DNA of 64,000 bases. Origin: Pyxidicoccus parkwaysis. GTDB lineage: Bacteria > Myxococcota > Myxococcia > Myxococcales > Myxococcaceae. Shown piece after piece: positions 8,548 to 17,406 of the stretch. A program made the position numbers and the translations under genes. The stretch lies in assembly GCF_017301735.1 (NCBI RefSeq), contig NZ_CP071090.1, positions 10,778,001 through 10,842,000 on the forward strand, written 5' to 3'. A model generated the notes under the pieces. It had not been told where the DNA came from and searched no databases. It worked only from the letters and a program-made list of their open reading frames with translations. How positions within the stretch are numbered: position 1 is the stretch's first letter; every line of letters starts with the position of its first letter.

Positions 8548-9360
8548 TCAGGACGCGGTGCCGGAGCTCTCCGTGGGCGGGTAGAACGCGAAGGCGCCGT
8601 AGCCCACGACTTCGTCGTGCCGGCCGGCCGTGTCTCCCGAGCTGCGCAGGTCCAGCAGCCGTGGACGCAGGCCGCGCTTCCGGGCCGAGAGCAACAAGCC
8701 GCTGATGGCCGCCGCGCCGCAGGCACTGCCCGCGTCCAGCGGCCCGTCGAGCATGAGCACCCGCTCGGCCGTCTCGCGGTCCGCCTCCCGAGCGTCCTTG
8801 TACGGCAGGTAATGCGACAGGTCCGAGCTGACGACGGGCAGCACGTCGTCATCCCAGAGCGCTTCGAGCACCGCCTCCACCTCCTCGGCCCGTGCGCTAC
8901 CCACCACCAGGGGGAGCACCTGGAAGCGTCCCAGCACGCGCTGCAGGAAGGGCAGCTGCACCTCCAGCGAGTGCTCCGCCTCGTGCGCCTCCGTGGAGGA
9001 CGTCACCTGTCCGAGCGCCGAAGCGCGCCGCCGCAGGTCCTCGTCCACCCGCACCTCGCCCAGCGGTGTGCACAGCACGTCCACGTCCGGGTACGCGAGC
9101 CCCTTCAGCGGAATGAAATGGCACGGCCCCAGGAGCAGCACGCGCGACGTCCTGCCCCGATGCGCGCGCAGCGTCGCGTAGGCCGTGGCCGCCACCTGGC
9201 CTGAATACACATAGCCCGCGTGCGGCACGACGAGCGCCGAGGGCCGCTCGGGAGCATCGACAGACACCTGCTCCAACCACTGGTCCACCTCGGTGGCCAG
9301 GGCGGAAGGGCTCGCGGGATAGAAGGAGCCCGCAGCGGCGGGAAGTCGCACACGAGACAT
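8548..9360 (-). CDS. amrB: AmmeMemoRadiSam system protein B (Memo family)
   Basis: The product has 270 residues and belongs to the Memo family, related in fold to extradiol dioxygenases. Visible landmarks are RLPAAAGSFYPA at the start, VVPHAGYVYSG near 45, the GPCHF motif near 77, EAEHSLEVQLPFLQ and SSDLSHYLPY. The family's metal-site histidines appear to be present. The start at 9360 follows a GGGGGAC site. Its expected partner, the radical SAM enzyme, is at 3115-4203. The biochemical role of bacterial Memo is not established. Confidence 0.93.
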   Translation of the reverse strand: MSRVRLPAAAGSFYPASPSALATEVDQWLEQVSVDAPERPSALVVPHAGYVYSGQVAATAYATLRAHRGRTSRVLLLGPCHFIPLKGLAYPDVDVLCTPLGEVRVDEDLRRRASALGQVTSSTEAHEAEHSLEVQLPFLQRVLGRFQVLPLVVGSARAEEVEAVLEALWDDDVLPVVSSDLSHYLPYKDAREADRETAERVLMLDGPLDAGSACGAAAISGLLLSARKRGLRPRLLDLRSSGDTAGRHDEVVGYGAFAFYPPTESSGTAS

Positions 9361-10210
9361 GGTCCCCCAACCGGTCATTCTGTTGCTGCCAATTGCCAAG
9401 GATGACATGCGGGTACCACGCCCTCCCAGCCGGGCCGCTGCCGGGTGGGCGCGAGTCTGGTTGGAATTGCACGAATGTGTGTGTCTGGGAATGGGATTGC
9501 GCCTGTTTCAACGCGGCGGGTGGCAAAGCTTCGGTCTCAGGCTTTTTTCGAGAACCCGCACGCACGCCTCGAAGGCGCGCGGAGGGCCCCGGCCGGGGCC
9601 CTGGACCCGGAGTGATGACGCACCGGGTGGGGCCGTGGCTCCCCACTCCAGGCGTGACGTGCCTGGATGGCCCCGGGTGAAGTCCACGCCCCACACTGTC
9701 CGCTGCTGGGACGCGAGAGTCCCGAAGTCGGGAATCAGAGGGCTTCCGGGGCCAACCTGACTTCCTTGATACGGGCGTTTCCGTGGATCAGACGCCATGG
9801 CGCGTTACTTGCTTCATGACGGCTCGTGTCACGAGGCGCCCGCGGTCCTTCGGGACGGGGTGCTCCTCGTAGGGAATACGTCCCGGGCACTCCTCCCCGG
9901 TGGCAAGCGCCCACCGGGAGCGCGGGACGAGCGGGCAGGGGGTCGGCCGGATTGATGTTACTCCTCCACCGGCCGTCCCCCTTGTCCGTGTTTCCCTGAC
10001 TCGCTCCACTCCGTCACGCTCCGTGAAACCCGGGACGCCGAACGCGGCGCTCCAGCCGCGTGCATCCGGCATGGCCAGGGCCTCCCCAGCCCAGCGTCGC
10101 ACGCCGACGCGAAGCAGGCAGCCGGGCGGAGCCCGGAGCGCGGCCCGGTTACCGCCCCGGGAGTCGCGCCCCATCGTCCCTGGAGTCGAATGGAAGGGGG
10201 ACGTGCGCAC
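9361..10210. other. Non-coding stretch between memo and the SDR gene
   Basis: This 850-bp gap has no convincing gene. It holds a perfect 18-bp palindrome at 9584-9601 (gggccccgg and its complement) and a 52-codon open frame at 9797-9955 that lacks a ribosome binding site. Promoters of the two divergent flanking genes presumably lie here, but none is recognisable. Confidence 0.6.
9584..9601. other. Perfect 18-bp GC palindrome
   Basis: The sequence gggccccggccggggccc reads the same on both strands. No T-tract follows on either side, so it is not a classic intrinsic terminator. It may be a protein-binding site or a cruciform-prone remnant. Confidence 0.5.
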
Positions 10211-11215
10211 ATGGCTCGTCGCGAGCAACTGAGCGGAAAAATCGCCATCGTCACCGGAGCTTCCAGCGGAGTGGGCTGGCAGTCCGCGGTGCGCCTGGCG
10301 GAGCAGGGCGTGAGGCTGTGTGTCACCGCGCGGCGGCGCGAGGCGTTGGAGTTGCTCCGCAAGCAGGTGGAGGCCTCGGGCGGCGAGTGTCTCGTGGTGC
10401 CCGGCGACGTGACGGTGGCCGAGGACGTGGAGCGCGTGGTGCGCGAGTGTCTCGCGCGCTACGGCCGCATCGACATCCTGGTGAACGACGCGGGGGTGCA
10501 GACGTACGGCTACTTCGACCAGCTCCCGTGGGAGCACATCCAGCGCACGGTGGACGTCACGTGCCTGGGCTTCCTGCGCTTCGCCCACGCGGTGCTGCCG
10601 CACTTCCGTCAGCAGGGCAGCGGCCACGTCCTCAACGTGCAGTCCATGCTGTCGAAGGGGGCCGCGCCGCTGTTGTCCGTGTACTCCGCGTCCAAGCACG
10701 CGACGCTGGGCTGGGCGAAGGCGCTGGCGCTCGAGCTGCACGGCACCGGCATCCACGTGTCCAACGTGCTGGTGCCGTCGGTGTCCACGCCGATGTTCGA
10801 CCACGCGCCCACGCAGCTCGACAAGAAGCCCGTGCCGGTGCCGCCCACGTATGACGTGGACGTCGTCGCGCGCGCGGTGGTGCGGTGCGCGCTGAAGCCC
10901 GGGCGCACGGTGGTGCCGGTCTTCCTCCAGGGGAAGCTGCCGCTGTGGATGAACAAGCTGGCGCCGTTCGTGGGCGACTTCATCCTGGGCCGCTACGGCG
11001 TGCGCATGCAGACGGAGGATCAGCCCCTGCATCGCCCCGATGGCAACCTCTTCCAGCCCGTGCCCCAGGGCGTGGGCCCCTACGGCAGCGTGCCTCCGAC
11101 GCCGAAGTGGAAGCGCCTCACGGCCGTGGTGGGACTGGCGGCGCTGGCCGGTGGAATGCTCGGTGGAGCGGCCCTGGGTGTGCGGGGGCTGGTGGGGGAT
11201 GTCTCACACCGATGA
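10211..11215 (+). CDS. Short-chain dehydrogenase with C-terminal membrane anchor
   Basis: The 334-residue protein is a classical-type SDR with the cofactor motif TGASSGVG (residues 15-22), a catalytic triad visible as VQSMLS, YSASK, and an NDAG motif in place of the common NNAG. Beyond the Rossmann domain (to about residue 250) there is a linker and a C-terminal hydrophobic segment (VVGLAALAGGMLGGAALGV), which suggests attachment to the inner membrane. The ATG at 10211 has GGGGGA nine bases upstream. The substrate is unknown; the membrane tail points to a lipid or quinone-like substrate only by inference. Confidence 0.88.
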   Translation: MARREQLSGKIAIVTGASSGVGWQSAVRLAEQGVRLCVTARRREALELLRKQVEASGGECLVVPGDVTVAEDVERVVRECLARYGRIDILVNDAGVQTYGYFDQLPWEHIQRTVDVTCLGFLRFAHAVLPHFRQQGSGHVLNVQSMLSKGAAPLLSVYSASKHATLGWAKALALELHGTGIHVSNVLVPSVSTPMFDHAPTQLDKKPVPVPPTYDVDVVARAVVRCALKPGRTVVPVFLQGKLPLWMNKLAPFVGDFILGRYGVRMQTEDQPLHRPDGNLFQPVPQGVGPYGSVPPTPKWKRLTAVVGLAALAGGMLGGAALGVRGLVGDVSHR

Positions 11216-11310
11216 CAAAAAAATGATGTTCCTCCCCGCCCTTTCGCTAGAAGGGGCCGCGGAAGCGCCCGGGACGGTAAGCCGGGCTCACGCAACGGAG
11301 GGACGCTTCA

Positions 11311-11874
11311 ATGCAGGCAAACAAGTGGCAGACCCTGGCCGCGGTGGCCGGAATCATGGTGTCGGCGACGGCGGGTGCGCAGGCGACGGGCGGTGGCAGC
11401 TTCGGCAACACCGGCCAGATTGTCATCAGCACGGACGCGACCGGCAGCCTCGGCTATTCCACGCAGGGCAGCGGCATCGGCTTCATCTCGCTGGAGCCGG
11501 GCGCGGACTACTTCCTCAAGCAGAACCTGTCGGTCGGTGCCGGCATGCAGCTGCGCGCGGCGTTCACCGAGGGCGATGACCCGGTGGGCTTCGGGCTCAA
11601 CGCGCGCGCCGGCTACAACATCCCCCTGACCGACAAGGTGTCGGTGTGGCCGAAGGGGCAGATTTCGCTGTGGCTGGGCGACGACGTGTTCGGCTTCGCG
11701 TCTCCGTTCCTCCCCGGCGGCGACATCACCGTGGTCCTGGAGGGCTACGCGCCCTTCCTGTTCCACGTGACGGACCACTTCTTCGTGGGCGGCGGTCCGC
11801 GCCTGGCCTTCGGCCTGGGCGATGAGGTGGAGGTGGCCTTCAGCGTCAACACCACCATCGGCGGCTACTTCTAG
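11311..11874 (+). CDS. Small outer-membrane beta-barrel protein
   Basis: The 187-residue product begins with a signal peptide (MQANKWQTLAAVAGIMVSATAGAQ) and then shows alternating hydrophobic and polar residues of about eight strands. The chain ends in Phe (TTIGGYF), the signature recognised by the BAM insertion machinery. GGAGGG precedes the ATG. The size fits an eight-stranded OmpW/OmpX-like barrel, but no specific family is recognised. It is followed by a strong hairpin that ends both this gene and the convergent glucoamylase gene. Confidence 0.82.
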   Translation: MQANKWQTLAAVAGIMVSATAGAQATGGGSFGNTGQIVISTDATGSLGYSTQGSGIGFISLEPGADYFLKQNLSVGAGMQLRAAFTEGDDPVGFGLNARAGYNIPLTDKVSVWPKGQISLWLGDDVFGFASPFLPGGDITVVLEGYAPFLFHVTDHFFVGGGPRLAFGLGDEVEVAFSVNTTIGGYF

Positions 11875-11906
11875 GCCGAGCGCGTTGCACGGCTGAGGAA
11901 GCTCGG

Positions 11907-11949
11907 AGCCCCGGGCGTGACGGAGTCCTTCCGTCATGGGCCGGGGCTT
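11907..11949. terminator. Bidirectional hairpin terminator between convergent genes
   Basis: An almost continuous inverted repeat runs from agccccgg at 11907 through tgacgga, a five-base loop gtcct, tccgtca and ccggggctt at 11949. It sits between the stop of the barrel protein and the end of the glucoamylase gene, so it can serve both directions. It overlaps the last codons of the glucoamylase. Confidence 0.75.
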
Positions 11950-13760
11950 CGTATTTCCGGGATGCCGTGGCACCCGCGCTGCCGGTGGGGCCCTTGCGCG
12001 CGAGACAGGTTCTGCGCGCTGCGCACCAGCGCGAGGTGGCTGAAGGCCTGGGGGAAGTTGCCCAGGAGCCGGCGCCGCTCCGGGTCGTACTCCTCGGACA
12101 AGAGGCCCACGTCGTTGCACAACGAGAGCAGGTGCTCGAACAGCTCGCGCGCCTCGTCCTCGCGGCCAATCAGGGCCAGCGCGTCCGCGAGCCAGAAGCT
12201 GCACGGCAGGAAGACGCCTTCGCCCGGAGGCAGGCCGTCTCGCGTCTGGTGCGTGTGGTAGCGGCGCACGAAGCCTCCGTGGCATAGCTCGCGCTGAATC
12301 GCATCCACGGTGCCGCGCACACGCGGGTCCTCCGGCGGCAGGAAGCCGACGAGGGGCAGTAGCAGCAGGCTCGCGTCGAGCGCGGTGCCGCCATACGTCT
12401 GCGTGAAGGTATTGCGGCGAGCGTCGTAGCCGTTCGCGCAGATGTCGGCGTGCATCCTGTCTCTCAGCGTGCGCCAGTGCTCCAGTTGGGCACCGTCCAG
12501 CTTGCGCAGCGTCGCGGACCTCACCGCCCTGTCCATCGCCACCCACGCCATCACCTTCGAGTGGGTGAACTGCTGCCGCCCGCCGCGCACCTCCCAGATG
12601 CCCTCGTCGGGCTCCTGCCAGTGCTCCTCGACGAAGTGGAGCAGGTGGACGCCCACGTCCCACGCCTCGTCGTCGGGCGGCACGCCGTGCATGCGGGCCT
12701 GGTAGAGACAGTCGGCAATCTCTCCGAAGACGTCGAGCTGGAGCTGGTTCACCGCCGCGTTGCCGATGCGCACGGGGCGCGAGCTCTCGTAGCCGGGCAG
12801 CCATGGCAATTCCAGCTCGGTGAGGCGGCGCTCTCCGGCGACGCCGTACATGATTTGCAATTCATCCGGCTCGCCGGCCACGGCGCGCATCAGCCAGTCC
12901 CGCCAGTCCCGGGCCTCCTGCGTGTAGCCGGCGTGGAGCAGCGCGAGCAGGGTGAGCGTGGCGTCTCGCACCCAGCAGTAGCGGTAGTCCCAGTTGCGCA
13001 CGCCGCCGAGGCGCTCGGGGAGGGACGTGGTGGGCGCGGCCACGAGCCCGCCGGTGGGGGAGTACGTAAGCCCCTTGAGCGTGATGAGCGAGCGCATCAC
13101 CTGGGAACGCCAGGGGCCCTGGTAGGTGCAGCGCCGGGCCCACTGGGTCCACCAGCGGCAGGTGTTCTCCAGCGCGGCGAGCGGCTCCGAGCGGACGGGC
13201 GGCGGCGACAGGTGCGACGGGTGCCAGGAGAGGACGAAGGACACGCGCTCGCCCTCGTGGACGGTGAAGTCGGTGAGGAGGCGCGCGTCCTCCAGGCGCA
13301 GCGGTTGGTCCGTGTGCAGGAAGAGGGCATCGGGGCCGGCGCGAGCGCTGGCGCCACCAGGGAGCACGCGCACCAGGGGCGTGCGGTCGCCGTAGCCGAA
13401 GCGTGGAACGAGCTCGAAGCGCACGGGCACGCGGCCGGACACGCCTTCCACGATGCGAATCAATTCGGGTGACTCGGCGCGCACGGGCATGAAGTCGTGC
13501 AGGCGGATGACGCCGGTGGCGGTGTGCAGCTCCGTCTCCAGCACGAGGGTGTCAGGCCGGTAGCGGCGGCGGACGTGCTGCACGGGGATGCCGGGCGCGA
13601 TGCGCCAGCGGCCGTGGTCCTCATTACCGAGCAGCGCGGCGAAACAGGAGTCCGAGTCGAAGCGCGGCCAGCACAGCCAGTCGATGGAACCGTCCGTGCC
13701 CACCAGGGCCGCGCTCTGGGTGTCTCCGACGAGGGCGTACGCTTCGAGGGGGAGCGCCAT
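11934..13760 (-). CDS. Glycoside hydrolase family 15 (glucoamylase/trehalase type)
   Basis: The 608-residue protein has the two-part architecture of bacterial GH15 enzymes: an N-terminal beta-sandwich (ALVGDTQSAALVGTDGSIDWLCWPRFDS at the start) and an (alpha/alpha)6 catalytic barrel from about residue 230. Family motifs include PTTSLPERLGGVRNWDYRYCWVRDA and a probable second catalytic carboxylate in LLSEEYDP. There is no signal peptide, so it acts on cytoplasmic oligosaccharides or trehalose. The start at 13760 is fixed by homology to the conserved N-terminus. The last 15-20 residues, rich in Arg, Gly and Pro, run into the terminator hairpin. Confidence 0.92.
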   Translation of the reverse strand: MALPLEAYALVGDTQSAALVGTDGSIDWLCWPRFDSDSCFAALLGNEDHGRWRIAPGIPVQHVRRRYRPDTLVLETELHTATGVIRLHDFMPVRAESPELIRIVEGVSGRVPVRFELVPRFGYGDRTPLVRVLPGGASARAGPDALFLHTDQPLRLEDARLLTDFTVHEGERVSFVLSWHPSHLSPPPVRSEPLAALENTCRWWTQWARRCTYQGPWRSQVMRSLITLKGLTYSPTGGLVAAPTTSLPERLGGVRNWDYRYCWVRDATLTLLALLHAGYTQEARDWRDWLMRAVAGEPDELQIMYGVAGERRLTELELPWLPGYESSRPVRIGNAAVNQLQLDVFGEIADCLYQARMHGVPPDDEAWDVGVHLLHFVEEHWQEPDEGIWEVRGGRQQFTHSKVMAWVAMDRAVRSATLRKLDGAQLEHWRTLRDRMHADICANGYDARRNTFTQTYGGTALDASLLLLPLVGFLPPEDPRVRGTVDAIQRELCHGGFVRRYHTHQTRDGLPPGEGVFLPCSFWLADALALIGREDEARELFEHLLSLCNDVGLLSEEYDPERRRLLGNFPQAFSHLALVRSAQNLSRAQGPHRQRGCHGIPEIRSPGP

Positions 13761-13899
13761 CCCTGGAAGGTAAGTCGCTCGGCGGCTTCCTCCCTGCCCT
13801 GGGCACCTGAGCAGGGAAGGGAGCAGGGGCCTGCCGCGTTCCCTGTGGAAGCGCGTGGGGCGCGGCAAGCACGCCTCGGTCGAGCGTGCCTCGAAGTCT

Positions 13900-14784
13900 T
13901 CAGCGCCCGTCCGCGAACTCGCCGTCCTCTGGAGGCAGGGCCTGCGCGACGCGAGTCTCCTCCACGCCGCCGACGGCTACCTCCGCCTTGCCCTGATGCG
14001 ACAGCCGCAGGCCGAGATGGATGGCACGCTGCCCGGTACACGGTGCGTAGAGCAGGATGAGGTGGGCCACCTCGGTCGCGACACTCGGAGACACCGCGCG
14101 ACGCTTGTCGCTGCGTCCGGCGCGGATGTCGTGAGCGGGCGCCACGTCCATGCCCACCATGCGCCCCCTGCGCACGCGCACGTTGAAGTCCACGCTCACC
14201 GTTCCATCCGAGGGCACCGTCACGGACTTGAGTTGCTCGCGGACGGAGGCAATCAAATCATCGGCACTCTGGTCCGGGGAAAGAGCCCCCTGGCGGCCCG
14301 GCAGCGTCCGGGCTCCAACGGGCCGGAAGGTCTGGACGTAGTCGGTGGCATCGACGCGCCACGAGGACCCCGTGCGGCGCAGTGTCAGCGACACCTCGCG
14401 ACCCGGGTGCTTCATCGCGGCCACGAGCGCCGACGACACCTTTCGCTTCGTGTCGTCTGCATCGGTCGCCGGCTTCTCCTGCCGCCCGCCCCGATTCTCT
14501 GCCACGTAGCTCAGCAGCGTGAGCGCGCCCTGCTCGGACCAGAAGGTGAAGCGCAGGACAGCGTCCGCGTCGCGCACGTTGGCGGCCACGTTCCACACGC
14601 GCGCGGCGACCTGTGCGGCCTCCTCCTGCCCGGCCTTCGTGTCGAGCAGGGGAGGGCGGACCAGGTCCACCTCGCCCTTGCCAGAGCCGCCCGTGCCCGG
14701 AGGCGTGTTCGCACAGCCCGGAGTCAGGGCCAGCAGCACCGTGCACGCAATGAGAAGACTGTGGACGCGGAGACGCAGAGACAT
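13900..14784 (-). CDS. Putative lipoprotein, unknown function
   Basis: This 294-residue protein has a lipoprotein-like signal ending ALTPGC near residue 24, followed by a Gly/Ser-rich linker. A mixed region follows with SWRVDATDYVQTFRP and VTVPSDGTVSVDFNVRVRRG, which looks like a small alpha/beta periplasmic domain. GGGGGAG lies upstream of the ATG. No family is recognised. It diverges from another lipoprotein gene at 15083 across a 298-bp spacer. Confidence 0.75.
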   Translation of the reverse strand: MSLRLRVHSLLIACTVLLALTPGCANTPPGTGGSGKGEVDLVRPPLLDTKAGQEEAAQVAARVWNVAANVRDADAVLRFTFWSEQGALTLLSYVAENRGGRQEKPATDADDTKRKVSSALVAAMKHPGREVSLTLRRTGSSWRVDATDYVQTFRPVGARTLPGRQGALSPDQSADDLIASVREQLKSVTVPSDGTVSVDFNVRVRRGRMVGMDVAPAHDIRAGRSDKRRAVSPSVATEVAHLILLYAPCTGQRAIHLGLRLSHQGKAEVAVGGVEETRVAQALPPEDGEFADGR

Positions 14785-15004
14785 GTCACTCCCCCACCGG
14801 GCGAGCCGTGCCCGGGTGACATGAGCCCGAGAATCTCAAAGAGGTCTGACAGGGCTCCGTGTGTGGACAGACGTTGACGCAATCAGCGCACTGACAGGCA
14901 GCGGCGCAGGTCCCGGGTCACTGTTCAATCGCTCACCCTCGTCTGTGAATGCCTGGGTGAGAGGGATTCGCGCAGGGACGTCGGGGTCGTGGGGCGCTCG
15001 GATG

Positions 15005-15024
15005 GACATTCCACGTGGGATGTC
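15005..15024. promoter_or_regulatory. Near-perfect 20-bp palindrome with CACGTG core
   Basis: The sequence gacattccacgtgggatgtc matches its own reverse complement at 18 of 20 positions. It lies about 60 bp before the lipoprotein gene at 15083, in the spacer shared with the divergent gene at 14784. This is the position of a typical dimer-binding operator. Confidence 0.45.
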
Positions 15025-15082
15025 ACTACGGTGGCTGCTACGACGCGGGAGGAAGGCCGGTCCTCCCCTGCGAGGCTGACAC

Positions 15083-15859
15083 ATGACGCGGATGAAGACG
15101 CTGACGCTCCTGGGTGGAGCCCTCGTGTTGGGTGGAGTGGCATGCGGAGAGACGCCGGAGCGGCCCGAGCTGCGCCTGGTGGACCTGAAGGGCGCGACGA
15201 TGCGGGTCTCGTATATCCAGGCGCCCCTGCCCAGGAGCCTCGGTAACGGGGAGGGCGGACGGGTGGAGGTGTCCTTTCACGGTGCGTCCACCAGCTGTTT
15301 CACCCTCGCCCCCAGCGTGCGAGCGATGGTGGATGGTCATGAGATGGAGCGCGTCGCTGACAATGGGAGGGAGGAGTCCTGTGACGGGCTCGCCTTCCGG
15401 TTCAGGCCGGATGAGCGGGCGGAGCCGGGGCCGAATCTCGTGGAGTTGAGTGACGGGCAGGACGTGTTCCGCGCCACCATCGAGGGCCTCACCGTCCGGC
15501 ACGGCTTCAGTTGGCTGTCGGTCCGTAGCTACCCCATGCCGCTCAATGCCGGCGAGACGATGGAGCTTTCCTGGCTCCCCGAGACGGACCTCCTCGAGGA
15601 GGCGCCGGGCCTCGGCCGTGCTGCATTCACGGTGTCGGCGCGAGGTGGGGACGCGATTTACTTCCAGCACACCGAGAATCCCATCTCGAGCGACCGGAAG
15701 TTCGAGGTGCCCCTGCCCGCGAATCTGCCCCGAGGTGATGCGACAGCCACGGTCGAAGGCGGCTTCCGGATGCCGGTGCTCTCCTGCGACGGGCCCGCGG
15801 CATGTGAGGCGCCCGTCCGCTTCCTCCAATTCTTCCAGGTCTCGGTGCAGGCGCCCTGA
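15083..15859 (+). CDS. Putative lipoprotein with beta-sandwich-like domain
   Basis: The product (258 residues) begins MTRMKTLTLLGGALVLGG and reaches a cysteine at VAC (about residue 21), consistent with a lipoprotein signal although the -3 residue is unusual. The mature part contains two cysteine pairs (STSCFTL with EESCDG; LSCDGPAACEA) that could form disulfides. It is rich in strand-like segments. GAGG precedes the ATG. No family is recognised; similar short lipoproteins are common in myxobacteria. Confidence 0.78.
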   Translation: MTRMKTLTLLGGALVLGGVACGETPERPELRLVDLKGATMRVSYIQAPLPRSLGNGEGGRVEVSFHGASTSCFTLAPSVRAMVDGHEMERVADNGREESCDGLAFRFRPDERAEPGPNLVELSDGQDVFRATIEGLTVRHGFSWLSVRSYPMPLNAGETMELSWLPETDLLEEAPGLGRAAFTVSARGGDAIYFQHTENPISSDRKFEVPLPANLPRGDATATVEGGFRMPVLSCDGPAACEAPVRFLQFFQVSVQAP

Positions 15860-15977
15860 CGGGACGCGCGGCGCAATCGCTCACGCGCGAAGGTGAATGC
15901 GGGGAGATGAACGCGCGATGCCATCTCCTCGCAGTTGGATGGCCTCACCGTCGTGCCTGCCTCGGCCACATCCTGAA

Positions 15978-16424
15978 TCAGCGCACGAGTACGGAGAGCG
16001 TGGCCTCCGTGACGAGGCCGTACACCGCTGTCTGCGCCACGAGCCACGCATGCTCGGCGGCGCTCCACGTGTGGACGGGCTCCGTCGCATGCAGGATGGG
16101 GAAGGTCACGTGCTCGAAGCCGAGCACGCCCGCTCCCAGCAGCAGGCCGGGAGGCACGCGATGTCCGGACGCCCTCTTCCGGACGTGCGCCCACGCCACG
16201 CCCAGCAGCGGCCCATACACGGCGCGCATCGCATCACTCCAGCGACGGGCCTGTGGGTCAGACAATTCCCGGTGCAACACGGAGCGGGCGAGCCGCGAGG
16301 CAATGTGGCGCGCGGCATACGGCGGTGCATGGCCCAGCACGCGGTTCCGCAGCGCGATGAAGGCCCGCAGCGCCACGGTGCCTGCGGCGCCGGCAAGCAG
16401 GGCCTGGGAAGACGTTGCACGCAT
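15978..16424 (-). CDS. Small membrane protein, unknown
   Basis: The 148-residue product shows hydrophobic segments at residues 7-24, 70-80, 95-110 and near the C-terminus, with conserved-looking polar features (ARHIASRL, RRWSDAMRAVYGPLLG, TWSAAEHAWLVAQTAVYG). It resembles DUF1440-like inner-membrane proteins, but I cannot confirm this. The ATG at 16424 is chosen over 16463 because the longer start adds a polar extension; neither has a good ribosome binding site. Confidence 0.6.
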   Translation of the reverse strand: MRATSSQALLAGAAGTVALRAFIALRNRVLGHAPPYAARHIASRLARSVLHRELSDPQARRWSDAMRAVYGPLLGVAWAHVRKRASGHRVPPGLLLGAGVLGFEHVTFPILHATEPVHTWSAAEHAWLVAQTAVYGLVTEATLSVLVR

Positions 16425-16558
16425 GACCGCAAGGTGGGGCGTGCCCGGGCCTGCCTCAAGCATGGGCAGACGGCGCGGCGGGCCCCCGGCTCCTGGCTGT
16501 CAGTCCAGCGAGCCGGGCTCGCGCGATACAACCCGTCGGGTCCGTCTGATGTTTCACG

Positions 16559-17227
16559 TCACCCCGTGACGAGCGCCACCGCGAAGCCGTCGTAGCCCTT
16601 GCTGCCCACCGTCTGCACCGCCGTGGTGCTGACGCGAGGCTCGGCGGCGAGCATTTCGTACAGCTTCCGCACGCCCTGGATGTGCGGGTCCATGCTCGTG
16701 GCGTCCAACACCGCGCCGTTGCGCACGACGTTGTCGACGATGATGAGGCTGCCCTTGCGCGTGAGCTTCAGCGCCCACTGGAAGTAGTCCGGGTTGCTGC
16801 GCTTGTCCGCGTCGATGAAGACGAGGTCGAACGGCCCCTTGCCCTCGGCGGCCAGCACCGGCAGCGTGTCCAGGGCCTTGCCGACGCGCAGGTCGACCAC
16901 CCCGGACAGGCCCGCGCGGGCGATGTTGGCGCGGGCCACCTCGGCGTGTCTCGGGTCCATCTCCAGCGTCACCAGCCGTCCGTCCGGAGGCAGTGCCCTC
17001 GCGAGCCAGATGGTGCTGTATCCGCCCAGTGTGCCCACCTCCAGCACGCTGCGTGCGCCATGAATCCTCGCGAGCAGGTGCAGGAACTTGCCCTGGTTCG
17101 GAGCGACATGGATGGGAGGAAGCCCCGCCGCGTCGCTCGCCCGGAGCGCCTCCTCCAGTGCCGCATCGTGCGGCACGAGCTGGTCGGTGATGTAGCGGTC
17201 AACCGCCGTCCACTGCTGCTGAGACAT
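16559..17227 (-). CDS. SAM-dependent O-methyltransferase (caffeoyl-CoA/catechol type)
   Basis: The 222-residue enzyme fits the Methyltransf_3 family. It has VLEVGTLGGYSTIWLARAL (SAM-binding motif I, near residue 63), the acidic LEMDPRHAEVARANI motif, FDLVFIDADKRSNPDYF (metal-binding Asp) and IIVDNVVRNGAVLD. Such enzymes methylate catechol-like hydroxyls using SAM and Mg2+. The ATG at 17227 follows GGAGGAG directly. The physiological substrate is unknown, and the gene stands alone. Confidence 0.92.
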   Translation of the reverse strand: MSQQQWTAVDRYITDQLVPHDAALEEALRASDAAGLPPIHVAPNQGKFLHLLARIHGARSVLEVGTLGGYSTIWLARALPPDGRLVTLEMDPRHAEVARANIARAGLSGVVDLRVGKALDTLPVLAAEGKGPFDLVFIDADKRSNPDYFQWALKLTRKGSLIIVDNVVRNGAVLDATSMDPHIQGVRKLYEMLAAEPRVSTTAVQTVGSKGYDGFAVALVTG

Positions 17228-17406
17228 GGCTCCTCCGGTCGCGCCGACGCGGCGCACGCGGGCGCAACAGTAACGGCCACATCGTCCCCGGGCGCGGAAA
17301 GCAACACGCCTCCGAAATGCGGCGCCGTGTCGATTCGCGGAGTGCTCATTCGACGTAACCGTGAGAGCCCCTGAACGCAGGCTCCCCCCTCGAAAGGAGC
17401 ATCACA

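Noticed and set aside
9797..9955. 52-residue open frame between memo and the SDR gene
   Set aside because: No ribosome binding site, no recognisable motif, and a composition like shadow frames of GC-rich DNA.
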